A stretch of 49,918 nucleotides of DNA from an uncultured Flavobacteriales bacterium (GCA_938009745.1 CALLII010000068.1:1-49918), one strand, 5' to 3'; shown: positions 1 through 9,295, counted from the stretch's first letter. Notes: generated by a model from the letters alone, not told the origin. Made by a program: numbers and translations.

Positions 1-726
1 AAAATTGAAGATGTTTGGGGAGTAGGAGCTAAGCTCACAAAGAGATTTAAGTTAATTGGTGTGCATACTGCTTATGATTTTACTCAACTTACAGATGAGT
101 ATGTACGTAACCAAATGTCGGTTGTAGAAGTAAGATTAAAGAAAGAATTGGAAGGAAAACCAATGCTAGACTTGGATGAAGTAAAGCGAAAAAAAAACAT
201 TGCAATCACTCGTTCTTTTGATAAGCTTTATATTGATTACGAACAGATTAAGGAACGAATAGTCACGTTTGCGGTTACCTGCTCCGAGAAATTGAGAAAG
301 CAACAATCGTGTTGTAACTCATTACTTGTTTTTGTTAAAACGAGTAGGCACAGAAAAGATGATTCGCAGTATTATAATAGTGTGGTAGTACAATTACCTT
401 ATCCTACTAGTTCTAGTATTGAGTTGGCTAATTTTGCCATACAAGGATTAAAAAAGATTTTCAGAAAAGGATACAGATATAAAAAAGCAGGGGTAATTGT
501 AATGGATTTTGTGCCCGAGGATCAATATCAAATGTCATTATTCGAAAATGCTAATCCAAAGCATAAGCAACTAATGAAAACGATAGATTTAATTAATCAA
601 ACTGTTGGGAGCGATAAAATAAAGCTGGCTAGCCAAGATTTACAGAAAACTTGGAAGATGAAACAAGAGAAATTATCTCCACGTTACACCACCAAACTGA
701 ACGAAATAATTGATATAAAAAGTTAA
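1..726 (+). CDS. umuC: Y-family DNA polymerase V catalytic subunit (UmuC), 3' part only
   Basis: The reading frame is open from the first base, so the gene starts outside the window; 241 residues are visible. They begin inside the helix-hairpin-helix (motif VWGVGAKL), run through the little-finger domain that grips the DNA duplex, and end with a DUF4113-like tail typical of UmuC rather than DinB. A clamp-binding peptide QMSLF sits at nt 529-543, matching the QLxLF type by which Y-family polymerases dock on the beta sliding clamp. By family, this is the error-prone translesion polymerase of the SOS response, normally paired with UmuD just upstream. The palm/fingers domains and the promoter are outside the window. 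The downstream gene converges on it with no gap. Confidence 0.9.
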   Translation, partial: KIEDVWGVGAKLTKRFKLIGVHTAYDFTQLTDEYVRNQMSVVEVRLKKELEGKPMLDLDEVKRKKNIAITRSFDKLYIDYEQIKERIVTFAVTCSEKLRKQQSCCNSLLVFVKTSRHRKDDSQYYNSVVVQLPYPTSSSIELANFAIQGLKKIFRKGYRYKKAGVIVMDFVPEDQYQMSLFENANPKHKQLMKTIDLINQTVGSDKIKLASQDLQKTWKMKQEKLSPRYTTKLNEIIDIKS

Positions 727-2148
727 TTATTTAATTGAACTCGCAGACTGATTTTTAAGTTTTAACACAAAATTTACAAACGTTTCAATGTCTTTAGTTG
801 TAGTAGCAATACCAAAAGAAACTCTTGTTGCACCTCTCATTCTACCAATCATTTTAGACATGTATCTTAAATATCCAGTAGTAGAATCAAATTCTTTTTC
901 TTTACGGCTTGTGTAATACTGAGCCATCTCTTCGTTAGATACACAATGATTTGTTTCATCAATTCCTGGGTTGCAAAAACATCCAGAACGGATAGAAATA
1001 AGTTGTTTGTTGGCTTGTTCCTCAATCCAATCAAAAGGAAAAGTATTCCCTTCGGTATCTTGAAAATTAAGAATTACCGTTCCACCTCGATTTTCAGTAT
1101 TCATTGGTCCAAACATACGAACAACTGGCAACCCATTGTCGTGTTTTATTGCTGACATTTCTTTCAGGAATAATCCTGTAAGATCCATTACTCTTTTTCT
1201 AATGTTTTCTATTCCAATGGATTCAATAAATTCTAAACCTAAAGTAATAGCAGGAATATCAAGGTAGTTTAAAGTTCCGTTTTCAAATCTCTCGTGATTG
1301 GCAATTAGTAAGTGATTACTTTCTTTTACCGATACATAATCAACAGTTCCTCCAGCAAACCAATGTTTTTTTAGTTTTGGAAAAGAATCCTTTTTAACTA
1401 ATAAACAACCAATTCCTGTAGGGAAACCAAATATTTTATAAAATGATACCGAAACAAAATCGGGTTGAACTTCTTTTAAATCTAACTTGCAAGTCGGAAC
1501 AAATGCTGCAGCATCCAGCAGTACATCCCAGCCTTTTTCTTTCGCAGTTTTTACCCAAGCCCAATCGTGCTTTACTCCCGAAACATTAGATTGTGCAGGA
1601 AAACCAAATAGCTTATTTTTTTTGTCTTTAAAAGAATCAAGATTCTCCATTAATCTATCTTCATCAATTCTTAAATCTTCTTGTCGAATAGGAGAGTAGG
1701 TATATTCAGCTTTTTTTGATCTGCAATATTCTCTTATTCCATTTACCGAATTATGATTGTCAGAAGTCATTAAGTAATGACCATTATCTTCAAAAGGATA
1801 ACACTCTCCAACAATTTTTAGAGCTCCCGAAGCATTGGAAGTAAAAATGCAATAATAGTCTTCGGCATTAAAAAAGTCAATGATTTTTTTACGAGCACCT
1901 TCTACTAATTTAGTCGCCATTTGCGAACTAGGATTTGTAGAATGTGGATTTCCTAAAATACTTTCTTGTAGTAAATTATAATGTTCATGAAGTAATGATT
2001 TAGGATGTAAATTTCCACCAGTATAATCCAAATAAGTTTGTCCCAATTTATCCAATCGGCTAAATTCAGTTTGTCTTAATTTATTGAACACAGCATCTGT
2101 TGGAAGACTGTATTTTGATTTAACTCTGTTTTTTACAAATAAACCCAT
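727..2148 (-). CDS. Class V aminotransferase, molybdenum-cofactor-sulfurase-like (cysteine desulfurase fold)
   Basis: 473 residues with the fold-type I PLP layout. The PLP lysine is predicted at K238 in SFYKIFGFPTGIG, D212 (LLDAAA) should bind the pyridine nitrogen, and C390/C392 lie in RSGCFCNPG. The SFYKIFGFPTG and GCFCN strings are those of the NifS-like half of eukaryotic Moco sulfurases (MOCOS/ABA3) rather than of IscS or SufS. The predicted chemistry is transfer of cysteine sulfur through a cysteine persulfide. The C-terminal MOSC domain of true Moco sulfurases is absent, so the acceptor is unknown. ATG at 2148 is preceded by a -7 box at 2186-2193, implying a leader of about 30 nt. Transcribed alone and convergent with umuC. 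Confidence 0.82.
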   Translation of the reverse strand: MGLFVKNRVKSKYSLPTDAVFNKLRQTEFSRLDKLGQTYLDYTGGNLHPKSLLHEHYNLLQESILGNPHSTNPSSQMATKLVEGARKKIIDFFNAEDYYCIFTSNASGALKIVGECYPFEDNGHYLMTSDNHNSVNGIREYCRSKKAEYTYSPIRQEDLRIDEDRLMENLDSFKDKKNKLFGFPAQSNVSGVKHDWAWVKTAKEKGWDVLLDAAAFVPTCKLDLKEVQPDFVSVSFYKIFGFPTGIGCLLVKKDSFPKLKKHWFAGGTVDYVSVKESNHLLIANHERFENGTLNYLDIPAITLGLEFIESIGIENIRKRVMDLTGLFLKEMSAIKHDNGLPVVRMFGPMNTENRGGTVILNFQDTEGNTFPFDWIEEQANKQLISIRSGCFCNPGIDETNHCVSNEEMAQYYTSRKEKEFDSTTGYLRYMSKMIGRMRGATRVSFGIATTTKDIETFVNFVLKLKNQSASSIK

Positions 2149-2185
2149 GCTCTTTTTCTTTGAAAATTATTGATTCAATAACTCC

Positions 2186-2193
2186 CAAATATA
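2186..2193 (-). promoter_or_regulatory. Predicted -7 promoter box of the class V aminotransferase gene
   Basis: On the minus strand the sequence is TATATTTG, a full match to the Bacteroidota TAnnTTTG -7 element. It lies about 38 nt ahead of the ATG. No convincing TTTG -33 box is seen at the usual distance, so confidence is moderate. Confidence 0.5.
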
Positions 2194-2263
2194 GGAAATT
2201 CAATTCATTCTTGCTGACTTTTAAGTAAGGACAATTATTAAAATTTCAGAATATTTTTTTTCA

Positions 2264-2271
2264 TACATTTG
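2264..2271 (+). promoter_or_regulatory. Predicted -7 promoter box of the small acidic protein gene
   Basis: TACATTTG matches TAnnTTTG exactly. It would start transcription near 2278, which places the upstream in-frame TTG (2269) inside the promoter itself and favours the ATG at 2296 as start codon. No clear -33 box. Confidence 0.5.
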
Positions 2272-2295
2272 AAAAAAAATAAGCAAACTAATTAT

Positions 2296-2877
2296 ATGCA
2301 CGCTATTGAACCTCATTATCATTGGAGAAACCTCTATGTAGCTTCGGAAGATTTTAGATCTCCGTTCTTCGAAAGAGAGTATAGTGAGTTCGAGTTTACT
2401 AATAAAGTGTATAATTTTTTACTTCATCCACAATGGGATGATTTTGGATCAGAAACACTTTTTATCAAAATTATTTTTGCAGATTATGAGCAAGGATTTG
2501 CTGTCATTGAGATGATTGGCGAGTGGAATGATTGTATCGAAAATGACATCATGAATCTTAAGCTCGAAGTGATTGAATTACTGATGGGCGAAGGGATTGA
2601 TAAGTTTATCATCATTGGTGAAAATGTATTAAATTTTCACAGCTCGGATGACCTGTATTACGAAGAATGGTTTGACGAATTGGAAGATGGTTGGATTGTT
2701 TTCTTAAACTTTCACCAACACGTGCTAGAGGAATTTGAAGATGCCAATATTGATAACTATGTATTGATTGGCGAAGATTTCGAAATGAACAATTGGAGAA
2801 CTTATAAGCCGATTCAATTATTCAATAAAATAAAGGCCAAAGTTGATAATAGATTCGATTTGCCTTTGCTGGATTAA
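2296..2877 (+). CDS. Acidic protein of unknown function, 193 aa
   Basis: I do not recognise the family with certainty. The protein has no signal peptide or membrane segment, is rich in Glu, Asp, Trp and Phe, and alternates hydrophobic strands with acidic stretches (FIIIGENVLNF, DGWIVFLNF, YVLIGEDF), suggesting a compact cytosolic alpha/beta protein. The frame is open nine codons further up to a TTG at 2269, but that codon overlaps the -7 box, so ATG 2296 is chosen. Its stop codon overlaps the stop of the convergent ZIP gene by four bases (TTAA shared at 2874-2877). Clean codon use and a promoter argue that it is expressed. Confidence 0.72.
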   Translation: MHAIEPHYHWRNLYVASEDFRSPFFEREYSEFEFTNKVYNFLLHPQWDDFGSETLFIKIIFADYEQGFAVIEMIGEWNDCIENDIMNLKLEVIELLMGEGIDKFIIIGENVLNFHSSDDLYYEEWFDELEDGWIVFLNFHQHVLEEFEDANIDNYVLIGEDFEMNNWRTYKPIQLFNKIKAKVDNRFDLPLLD

Positions 2878-3623
2878 GCTACCAAATAAGCTACATATCC
2901 TCCAGAAATCACCAGTAATAGTTTAGCTAAATTAAACTTGTGACTTTCGTCAGTTTCAAATAAAATAGTAGTTGATATGTGTAAGAACATACCTACAACT
3001 ACAGCTAATATTTTGTTCATTATATTTCCATTTGATTGGAAAAAATCTTGATAATAAACTGCAACAAAATTTCCTAAAGGAGCCATTAATGAGAAGATAA
3101 TTAGCCAGAAAAAAGCTTTTTTCATCTCTACATTTGATTTAATGAATAAGGTCATTAATGTAATTGCAATTGGGAATTTATGAAGAAGAATACTAATTAA
3201 AAACGAGTGTTCATCTGAATGTACAAAACCGTGAGAATGGGCATGAACATGACCAAGTGTTTCATTTGCAAGAGGAAGCCCTTCTAAAAAGGCATGAATA
3301 CATAAACTGATAAGAATAGGAGCAAAAAATTTAGAACTAGCATTTTTATGAGCATGAATATGACCATGTTCTATTCCCTGAGAGAAATATTCTAGAATTA
3401 ATTGGATTAAAAAACCAAGCAATACAAATATTCCAATATGGGTTTCGTGATTAGCATAAACCTCAGGAATCAAGTGTAGAGCTGCAATTCCTAACATAAA
3501 AGCACCACTAAATGCGAGTAAGAATTTTAAACTTCCGGTAATTCTTTCTTTAAGAAAATATACCAAAAGCCCTCCAGCTAGAACTACGCCTATTAAAAGA
3601 AAATATGTAAGCCAGTTTTCCAT
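2874..3623 (-). CDS. ZIP family divalent metal (zinc/iron) transporter
   Basis: 249 residues, almost entirely membrane-embedded, with about eight hydrophobic segments as in ZIP proteins. The binuclear metal site is visible: H110 and E114 in HAFLEGLPL, H148 in LLHKFPIA, and HLIPE at residues 50-54 in an early segment. Two histidine-rich loops (EHGHIHAH near 85-92 and HVHAHSHGFVHSDEH near 125-139) face one side of the membrane and probably collect metal. By family it imports Zn2+ or Fe2+ into the cytoplasm. It is the last gene of a three-gene minus-strand operon; its ATG follows the methyltransferase stop without a gap. Confidence 0.9.
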   Translation of the reverse strand: MENWLTYFLLIGVVLAGGLLVYFLKERITGSLKFLLAFSGAFMLGIAALHLIPEVYANHETHIGIFVLLGFLIQLILEYFSQGIEHGHIHAHKNASSKFFAPILISLCIHAFLEGLPLANETLGHVHAHSHGFVHSDEHSFLISILLHKFPIAITLMTLFIKSNVEMKKAFFWLIIFSLMAPLGNFVAVYYQDFFQSNGNIMNKILAVVVGMFLHISTTILFETDESHKFNLAKLLLVISGGYVAYLVA

Positions 3624-4358
3624 TTATTTTTTTGCTACGATTATTAATCTATCCGAATTTTTTGAGTCGAATTCATTAAGCGAATAGTCGCCAAAGGTAG
3701 TAATGATTTTCAATCCTGTGTGAGAAAATAATTTTTCAAAATCAGAAAGACTAATTGCTTGTACTTTTTCCTGAAATGAAAAGGTTCTTTTTTGATCTTT
3801 AAAATCAATGTGTTTCACAATTTGTCCGTCTACTAATTCTCTTTTCAAATCAAATTGTACACCTTCTATTTCTTTGGTTTCTTCCTTAACTAAATCGCGA
3901 ATTACTTTCTCTGAGTTGAAGAAATCTAAAACAAAAGTACCATTTGGTTTCAATGTTTTTTCTACTGAATTCAACATTTTTATGTTCTCATCATCCGATT
4001 CAAAATAACCAAAACTCGTGAACATATTGAGTACAAAATCGAAAGAGTTTTCTTTATAGACTTCTCGCATATCGTGCACATCAAAGTTTAGTCTTTCTTT
4101 GCTCGATTCTGAAGCGGTTTTAATACTATTTGGTGATAAATCTACGCCAGTAACATTATAACCAAGGTTATTTAAGAAAATAGAGTGTCTCCCGGCTCCA
4201 CAAGCCAAATCCAAGATTTTATCATAAGTTTTTGGTTGTAGATATTCAGTCAGGTTTTTCAAGAAGAATTCAGCCTCTTTAAAATCTCTGTTTTTATATA
4301 AAATATGGTAGTGTGGCGAATCGAACCAACTCGCGAACCAACTGTTGTTATTGCTCAT
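3624..4358 (-). CDS. Class I SAM-dependent methyltransferase
   Basis: 244 residues with a Rossmann methyltransferase core. Motif I is LDLACGAGR (residues 49-57), the acidic residue that holds the SAM ribose is D73 in VTGVDLSP, and a post-I segment FDFVLNMFTSFGYF follows. This last string is typical of the small-molecule methyltransferase group annotated as type 11/25 domains. No signal peptide, so cytosolic. The substrate cannot be read from the sequence. The start codon overlaps the stop of the upstream symporter gene by one base (TAATG), indicating translational coupling. Confidence 0.85.
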   Translation of the reverse strand: MSNNNSWFASWFDSPHYHILYKNRDFKEAEFFLKNLTEYLQPKTYDKILDLACGAGRHSIFLNNLGYNVTGVDLSPNSIKTASESSKERLNFDVHDMREVYKENSFDFVLNMFTSFGYFESDDENIKMLNSVEKTLKPNGTFVLDFFNSEKVIRDLVKEETKEIEGVQFDLKRELVDGQIVKHIDFKDQKRTFSFQEKVQAISLSDFEKLFSHTGLKIITTFGDYSLNEFDSKNSDRLIIVAKK

Positions 4359-6148
4359 TATTTGATTGGAGTTTTATCCAAAATGGAGGTCTTACTTAAA
4401 AATAATCTAAATAGAATAAAGCTTACTAACGAACTTGCACCCCATATCATTACAGAATCCCATTCTTTAAATATTAGTTTCCCAATAAAAAATAAGATTG
4501 AATAAGTCATCCAGACAGAGGTTATCCAGCAAACGAATAAATAGGGTAGGTTAGATTTTTCTTCTTTAAAATTGGTTAGTTTTTTAATAGGATTCCAAGC
4601 TCCGTCTGGTTTTATTTTATTGTAAAAAGAAAGTAGCTTTTTCTCGTCAGTTTGTTTGGTCGTGAACGTAACTATTAGCCAAACTACAGTCGTCAAAAGA
4701 GTGGTAACTAAAAGTATTCCTTCGTTTTCTATAAACGTATTTCCAGATTCTAATTGATACATTGGAGCAATCATATATTTGGCAATTGTAAATCCTAAAA
4801 TTGGTGCTATGGTTGCACTTATTTCACTCCAGATATTTATTCGCCACCAATACCATCTTAATATTAATACGGCTCCTAATCCAGCAGATGATCCAATTAA
4901 GAATCTTGCTGCACCATCTATTGTTTCTATAAAAGTGGTTGTAATTACTGCTACAATCATAATAACTACAGTAAAAAGTTTTCCTACTTTAACCAATTGT
5001 TTTTGAGTTTTTTCTTTCCCAAAATTACGTTTGTACAAATCATTGGTTAAGTAACTTGCTCCCCAATTTAGTTGAGTAGAAATTGTACTCATATACGCTC
5101 CCAAAAAAGCAGTAAATAATAATCCTTTTAATCCAGATGGCATAAAATCATTCATGGCTCTTACAAATCCTTCACCAGCATTAGCGCTTGTTAAATCTGG
5201 ATAAACTACCAATGCACAAAGTCCTACAATAATCCATGGCCAAGGTCTTAAGCAATAATGCGCTATTTGAAAAAACAAAGTTGCAAAAACTGAATCCTTC
5301 TCACTTTTGGTACTCATCATTCTTTGCGAAATGTAACCACCACCACCAGGTTCAGCTCCAGGATACCAACTTGCCCACCATTGAACTCCAGTGAAAGATA
5401 TAAATGCCAAAATAGAAACAGTGAAAGTTCCTATGGTGTTTCCTTTATCAAAATTTGGAAAAAAATCAAAACGCCAAGCTGGTAGCTTTTCTTTTAATCC
5501 ATCAATTCCTCCAACTTGCTCGGAATTTACCATTATCACTGCTAGTATAATGCAGCCAGCCATAGCTAATACAAACTGAAGTGCATCAGTAATGGCTACA
5601 CCTAATAATCCAGAAATTGAACTGTAAATTGCAATTAAAACCATAAGTCCTGCAACAATGTAGAAAGCAGTTTCAAAATCGGTTCCAAAGAAAACCATCA
5701 TGATTTTTATCATAGCTGAGTTTACCCAACCGATAACAATTGCATTAAAAAATATTCCTAAATAAACTGATTTGAAACCTCTAAAATAGTTTACAACCTT
5801 TCCAGAATAACGAATGTCTAAAAACTCCAATTCTGTTAATACATCAGCTCTTCGCCATAGTTTTGCAAAGAAAAAAGTAGTAACCATACCTCCAATTAAC
5901 ATATTCCACCATAGCCAGTTACCCGATATTCCGCTTTTGTGAATTACTTCTGTTACCCATAAAGGAGTGTCAGCTGCAAACGTAGTTGCAACCATAGATA
6001 TTCCAGCAATGTACCAAGGTAAATTTCTGCCAGCAAGGAAAAAATCTGTAAGACTTTTACTCGCAGAATTTTTGAAATACAATCCTACGAATAGTGTTAT
6101 TGCCAGAAATGAAATGATTATTGTCCAATCTAGGGTTGTAAAATTCAT
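4358..6148 (-). CDS. Sodium:solute symporter (SSS family)
   Basis: 596 residues with about 13-14 hydrophobic helices, the size and topology of the SSS/LeuT-fold family. Recognisable family segments include the FFLAGRNLPWYIAG stretch after the first helix (near residue 36), the following AATTFAADTP unwound-helix region, and LGAYMSTISTQLNWGASYLTNDLY, the family signature near the sodium site. It should couple Na+ entry to uptake of an organic solute; sugars, amino acids and carboxylates are all possible and the sequence does not decide. It leads the minus-strand operon with the methyltransferase and ZIP genes. A TACTTTTG box at 6172-6179 is its likely promoter. Confidence 0.9.
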   Translation of the reverse strand: MNFTTLDWTIIISFLAITLFVGLYFKNSASKSLTDFFLAGRNLPWYIAGISMVATTFAADTPLWVTEVIHKSGISGNWLWWNMLIGGMVTTFFFAKLWRRADVLTELEFLDIRYSGKVVNYFRGFKSVYLGIFFNAIVIGWVNSAMIKIMMVFFGTDFETAFYIVAGLMVLIAIYSSISGLLGVAITDALQFVLAMAGCIILAVIMVNSEQVGGIDGLKEKLPAWRFDFFPNFDKGNTIGTFTVSILAFISFTGVQWWASWYPGAEPGGGGYISQRMMSTKSEKDSVFATLFFQIAHYCLRPWPWIIVGLCALVVYPDLTSANAGEGFVRAMNDFMPSGLKGLLFTAFLGAYMSTISTQLNWGASYLTNDLYKRNFGKEKTQKQLVKVGKLFTVVIMIVAVITTTFIETIDGAARFLIGSSAGLGAVLILRWYWWRINIWSEISATIAPILGFTIAKYMIAPMYQLESGNTFIENEGILLVTTLLTTVVWLIVTFTTKQTDEKKLLSFYNKIKPDGAWNPIKKLTNFKEEKSNLPYLFVCWITSVWMTYSILFFIGKLIFKEWDSVMIWGASSLVSFILFRLFLSKTSILDKTPIK

Positions 6149-6171
6149 AGAATTACTATTTGAGATAAAAA

Positions 6172-6179
6172 CAAAAGTA
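6172..6179 (-). promoter_or_regulatory. Predicted -7 promoter box of the symporter-methyltransferase-ZIP operon
   Basis: Minus-strand TACTTTTG, a full TAnnTTTG match, 23 nt ahead of the symporter ATG. It is divergent from the PASTA-operon box at 6272-6279. No good -33 TTTG found. Confidence 0.5.
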
Positions 6180-6271
6180 AGAGTTAAGGTTTAATTTCAC
6201 TAATAAATATTGAGTTTCCAAAACCCAGAATTAAATATGACGGTAATAAAATACAATTACTATACTTTCGT

Positions 6272-6279
6272 TATATTTG
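6272..6279 (+). promoter_or_regulatory. Predicted -7 promoter box of the PASTA / T9SS protein / rluD operon
   Basis: TATATTTG matches TAnnTTTG. The predicted start of transcription near 6286 leaves the ATG codons at 6307 and 6316 available but excludes the in-frame TTG at 6277, which lies in the box. Confidence 0.5.
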
Positions 6280-6315
6280 CCACTTAACTATTTAGGCAAC
6301 TCTTCCATGTGGAAT

Positions 6316-7071
6316 ATGATAAAATCAAAACCTCTTCTTAAAAACTTCATTTTGGCATTTTTAACAGCCGCTTTGATTGTTATTCTTACTCTGTTATGGC
6401 TAAGGATGTATACCAATCATGGTGAAAAAATAGAAACTCCTAACTTTATAGGGTTAAGTATTGAGGAGGCTATGGAATTAGCTGATGAAAATAACTTAAG
6501 ATATTCAGTTGACTCTGTTTACGCATCTAAACCTAAGAATACAATTATTCTTCAAAACCCACTCCCTTTTTCAGATTCAGTAGAATCTTGGGTAAAAAGT
6601 AATAGATTTATTTATTTAACTGTTGTTCGTAAAATGGAGCAAAAAATTAAGCTTCCTAGTATTGTAGATAATTCCAAATCTTTGGCTTCGACTAAATTAA
6701 CAATATCAGGATTAAATCCTTCATGGACTTACAAACCAAGTCCTTACAAAGATGTTGTTATGGATGTAAAGTTTAAAGGGAAATCTGTAAAAGCTGGTTT
6801 TGTATTACCAAAAGGATCTAAAGTTGAAGTAATTGTAGGTAAAGGACAGCAGCAAAGTGCTCAAGTTCAAATACCTAATTTGGTAGGTAAAACAATAAAT
6901 GAGGCTAATATTGAGTTAGGTAGTAAAAGTTTTCAATTAACAGAAATTTACAACAACTGTGTAACAAAAGAAGATACACTTGTTGCTAAAATTGTTCAAC
7001 AAAGTCCTGATTATATGGTTGGAAAAACCATAGCAGAAGGAAGTGAAATTATTGTAATTGCAAATAAATAA
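6316..7071 (+). CDS. PASTA-domain membrane protein
   Basis: 251 residues from the ATG at 6316 (another ATG three codons upstream at 6307 is possible). A short cytoplasmic head is followed by one transmembrane helix (residues 11-30), then about three PASTA domains (roughly 38-105, 112-176 and 184-251), each with the typical TPNFIGLSIEEA- or IPNLVGKTINEA-type opening and a closing V-G-KG or G-S-I strand. PASTA modules bind muropeptides or partner proteins at the division wall, but no kinase or transpeptidase domain is attached here. In many Bacteroidota a gene of this kind lies just before rluD; here a secreted-protein gene is interposed, starting 8 nt downstream. Confidence 0.87.
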   Translation: MIKSKPLLKNFILAFLTAALIVILTLLWLRMYTNHGEKIETPNFIGLSIEEAMELADENNLRYSVDSVYASKPKNTIILQNPLPFSDSVESWVKSNRFIYLTVVRKMEQKIKLPSIVDNSKSLASTKLTISGLNPSWTYKPSPYKDVVMDVKFKGKSVKAGFVLPKGSKVEVIVGKGQQQSAQVQIPNLVGKTINEANIELGSKSFQLTEIYNNCVTKEDTLVAKIVQQSPDYMVGKTIAEGSEIIVIANK

Positions 7072-7078
7072 TGCATTC

Positions 7079-9292
7079 ATGAACAAATTATTATTTTTAT
7101 TCCTATGTTTTTTTACTTCTAGTGTTTATTCTCAAGAATCACTGGAAGCTTTGGGTACTAATCCAAAATTAAACAGAGAAAATCCAGTTTCAGCCAATAG
7201 AACAATAGACAAAAACTATGTGTATGCTATTGATACATTAAGATTACCTTTTAAGGATGATTTCTCTAGAGATTTGTTTAAAAAGTTCAATGCTACTCCA
7301 ACTGATGCAAATGTGAGTGACACCCTTTTTCATGTGATTCTAAATGGAGGAGCTCCAGATATTGATACTGCTGCCTACATGTTTGATACAACTTATCATT
7401 ATGTATATACTCCAGTTGCACCTTTTCCTGATTCTTTTTTAATAGATACTTTTCCAATTCCAGATTTAGGAACAAGAACAATTTGTGATTTAGATGCTTA
7501 TCCAGTTACTTGTATTACAGTAACAGTTTGGCCTGCTTACAATACTGATGACACAGTTGGAACTCCAGCTAATCCAGATAATATTTATATAATTACTAAT
7601 CCTGATGCAGTTCAGGACTCAGCTTTAGTTTATTTTGTTGCCGCTACAGATACTTTATCATTGTGGCAAGATAATTTTGCATACCTAAATAATGATTATG
7701 GAGTAAATCCTCCTACAATAGGAGTAGTTACTTTTGATGGATTAGATGAAAACGGTTATCCGTATGATTTTTCAACACCATTTACTTACGGTAAAGCAGA
7801 TTATTTAACTTCTAAGCCAATGTTTTTAGGAGGATTTGGAGTAGCTGATTCTTTATATTTAAGTTTTTATTATCAAGCACAAGGACTAGGTAATGAACCT
7901 GAAGCAGAGGATTCTCTTGTGTTACAATTTTGGTCGCCAAGCAATAATTCATGGTATAGTATTTGGAATGCTGCCGGAGAACCTTTGGATACAACCTTCA
8001 AACAAAAAAATATAAAAATAACTGACCCAAAGTTTTGGGAAGATGGATTCAAATTTAGATTTCTAAATTATAGTTCTTTGTCAGGAAGTTTTGATCATTG
8101 GAATCTAGACTACGTATTTCTTAATTCCATACGAACATTTGATGATACAGTTAGAGATGATGTTGCTTTCCAATATCCAACTCATACTATAATCAAGGAT
8201 TATGTATCCATGCCTTGGAGGCATTATAAATGGAATGCCCCTAGCTTAATGCGAGATTCTGTTTATGGTTATCAAAGAAACAACAATCAGGCAGGAAGGC
8301 TTATTGGTGGTAACAACATGGTAGTAAGTTATAATGGAGCAGTGCAGACTACAATTTCAAATCCAAATACTCCATCAATTTCTGGATTTACTGACTTTTC
8401 TACTTTGTTTTTAATATCATCTCCTTTCTTTTTAGATACTTCTGTGAATGATACTTGTGCATTTTTTGATGTGCAAATCTCTCATAATACTACTCCAGAT
8501 AGATTAAGAACTAACGACACAATAAGATTTCAGCAAATATTTGCTGATTATTATGCTTATGATGATGGAACAGCTGAGGCTGCCTATGGAGTTCAAGGAT
8601 TAGGAGCATTAAATCCAGAAATTGCAGTTCAGTTTGATTTGTTTCAGCCAGATTCAATAAAATCTGTTCGAATTCATTTTACTCCATCTGCAAATAACTT
8701 AAGTAGCACTAATTTTATTTTAACAATTTGGGGAGATAATGCAGGAAAGCCAGGAGCAATATTATACCAAAATGGAGGATTAAATTTTCCAAGATATAAC
8801 CTAGGTGTAAATGGATTTTACGAGTATATGTTTGACTCACCATATTTACTTCCTGCAGGAAAGTACTATGTAGGATGGGTTCAAACTACAACTGACAGAA
8901 TAAACGTAGGGTTCGATAAAAATATTAATAGCAATGATTTCTCTTTCTACAATAGTAATGGTACTTGGAGAAAATCAAATTTTGAAGGAACAATAATGGT
9001 TCGTCCTTCTTTTGTTTTTGAAAAAGACAACTTAATTTCTATTGAAGAAAATGAATTCGAGAATATTAAACTATACCCAAATCCAGCTAATGATTTTATT
9101 AATATTACTGGTTTAGATAATATTTCTGACTACCAAGTTGCCATTTATGACATGACTGGAAAATTGATGTTTGAAGGAAATAAATCAACTAAAATTGATG
9201 TTTCATCATTTAATGAAGGAGTTTATTTAGTTAAACTCTACAATAATTCTTCAGGTTCTGCTAAAGTTGCTAAATTTGTAAAAAGTAACTAA
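7079..9292 (+). CDS. Secreted protein with C-terminal T9SS type A sorting domain, 737 aa
   Basis: The ATG at 7079 opens a clear Sec signal peptide (MNKLLFLFLCFFTSSVYSQ, cleavage after SQ); an in-frame TTG at 7058 would spoil it. The body has no family I can name; it is Asp/Asn/Tyr/Thr-rich and beta-strand-like, with a jelly-roll-like stretch around FYYQAQGLGNEPEAEDSL that resembles adhesin lectin folds. The last ~75 residues are a type A sorting domain: LYPNPANDFINI, then YDMTGKLMFEG and a final GVYLVKLYNN strand. It should be exported through the type IX system and anchored or released at the cell surface. Lies between the PASTA and rluD genes in one operon. Confidence 0.85.
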   Translation: MNKLLFLFLCFFTSSVYSQESLEALGTNPKLNRENPVSANRTIDKNYVYAIDTLRLPFKDDFSRDLFKKFNATPTDANVSDTLFHVILNGGAPDIDTAAYMFDTTYHYVYTPVAPFPDSFLIDTFPIPDLGTRTICDLDAYPVTCITVTVWPAYNTDDTVGTPANPDNIYIITNPDAVQDSALVYFVAATDTLSLWQDNFAYLNNDYGVNPPTIGVVTFDGLDENGYPYDFSTPFTYGKADYLTSKPMFLGGFGVADSLYLSFYYQAQGLGNEPEAEDSLVLQFWSPSNNSWYSIWNAAGEPLDTTFKQKNIKITDPKFWEDGFKFRFLNYSSLSGSFDHWNLDYVFLNSIRTFDDTVRDDVAFQYPTHTIIKDYVSMPWRHYKWNAPSLMRDSVYGYQRNNNQAGRLIGGNNMVVSYNGAVQTTISNPNTPSISGFTDFSTLFLISSPFFLDTSVNDTCAFFDVQISHNTTPDRLRTNDTIRFQQIFADYYAYDDGTAEAAYGVQGLGALNPEIAVQFDLFQPDSIKSVRIHFTPSANNLSSTNFILTIWGDNAGKPGAILYQNGGLNFPRYNLGVNGFYEYMFDSPYLLPAGKYYVGWVQTTTDRINVGFDKNINSNDFSFYNSNGTWRKSNFEGTIMVRPSFVFEKDNLISIEENEFENIKLYPNPANDFINITGLDNISDYQVAIYDMTGKLMFEGNKSTKIDVSSFNEGVYLVKLYNNSSGSAKVAKFVKSN

Positions 9293-9295
9293 GTT

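Noticed and set aside
4305-4505. Plus-strand frame of 66 codons across the methyltransferase/symporter junction
   Set aside because: It lies antisense to two well-supported genes and shows no motif.
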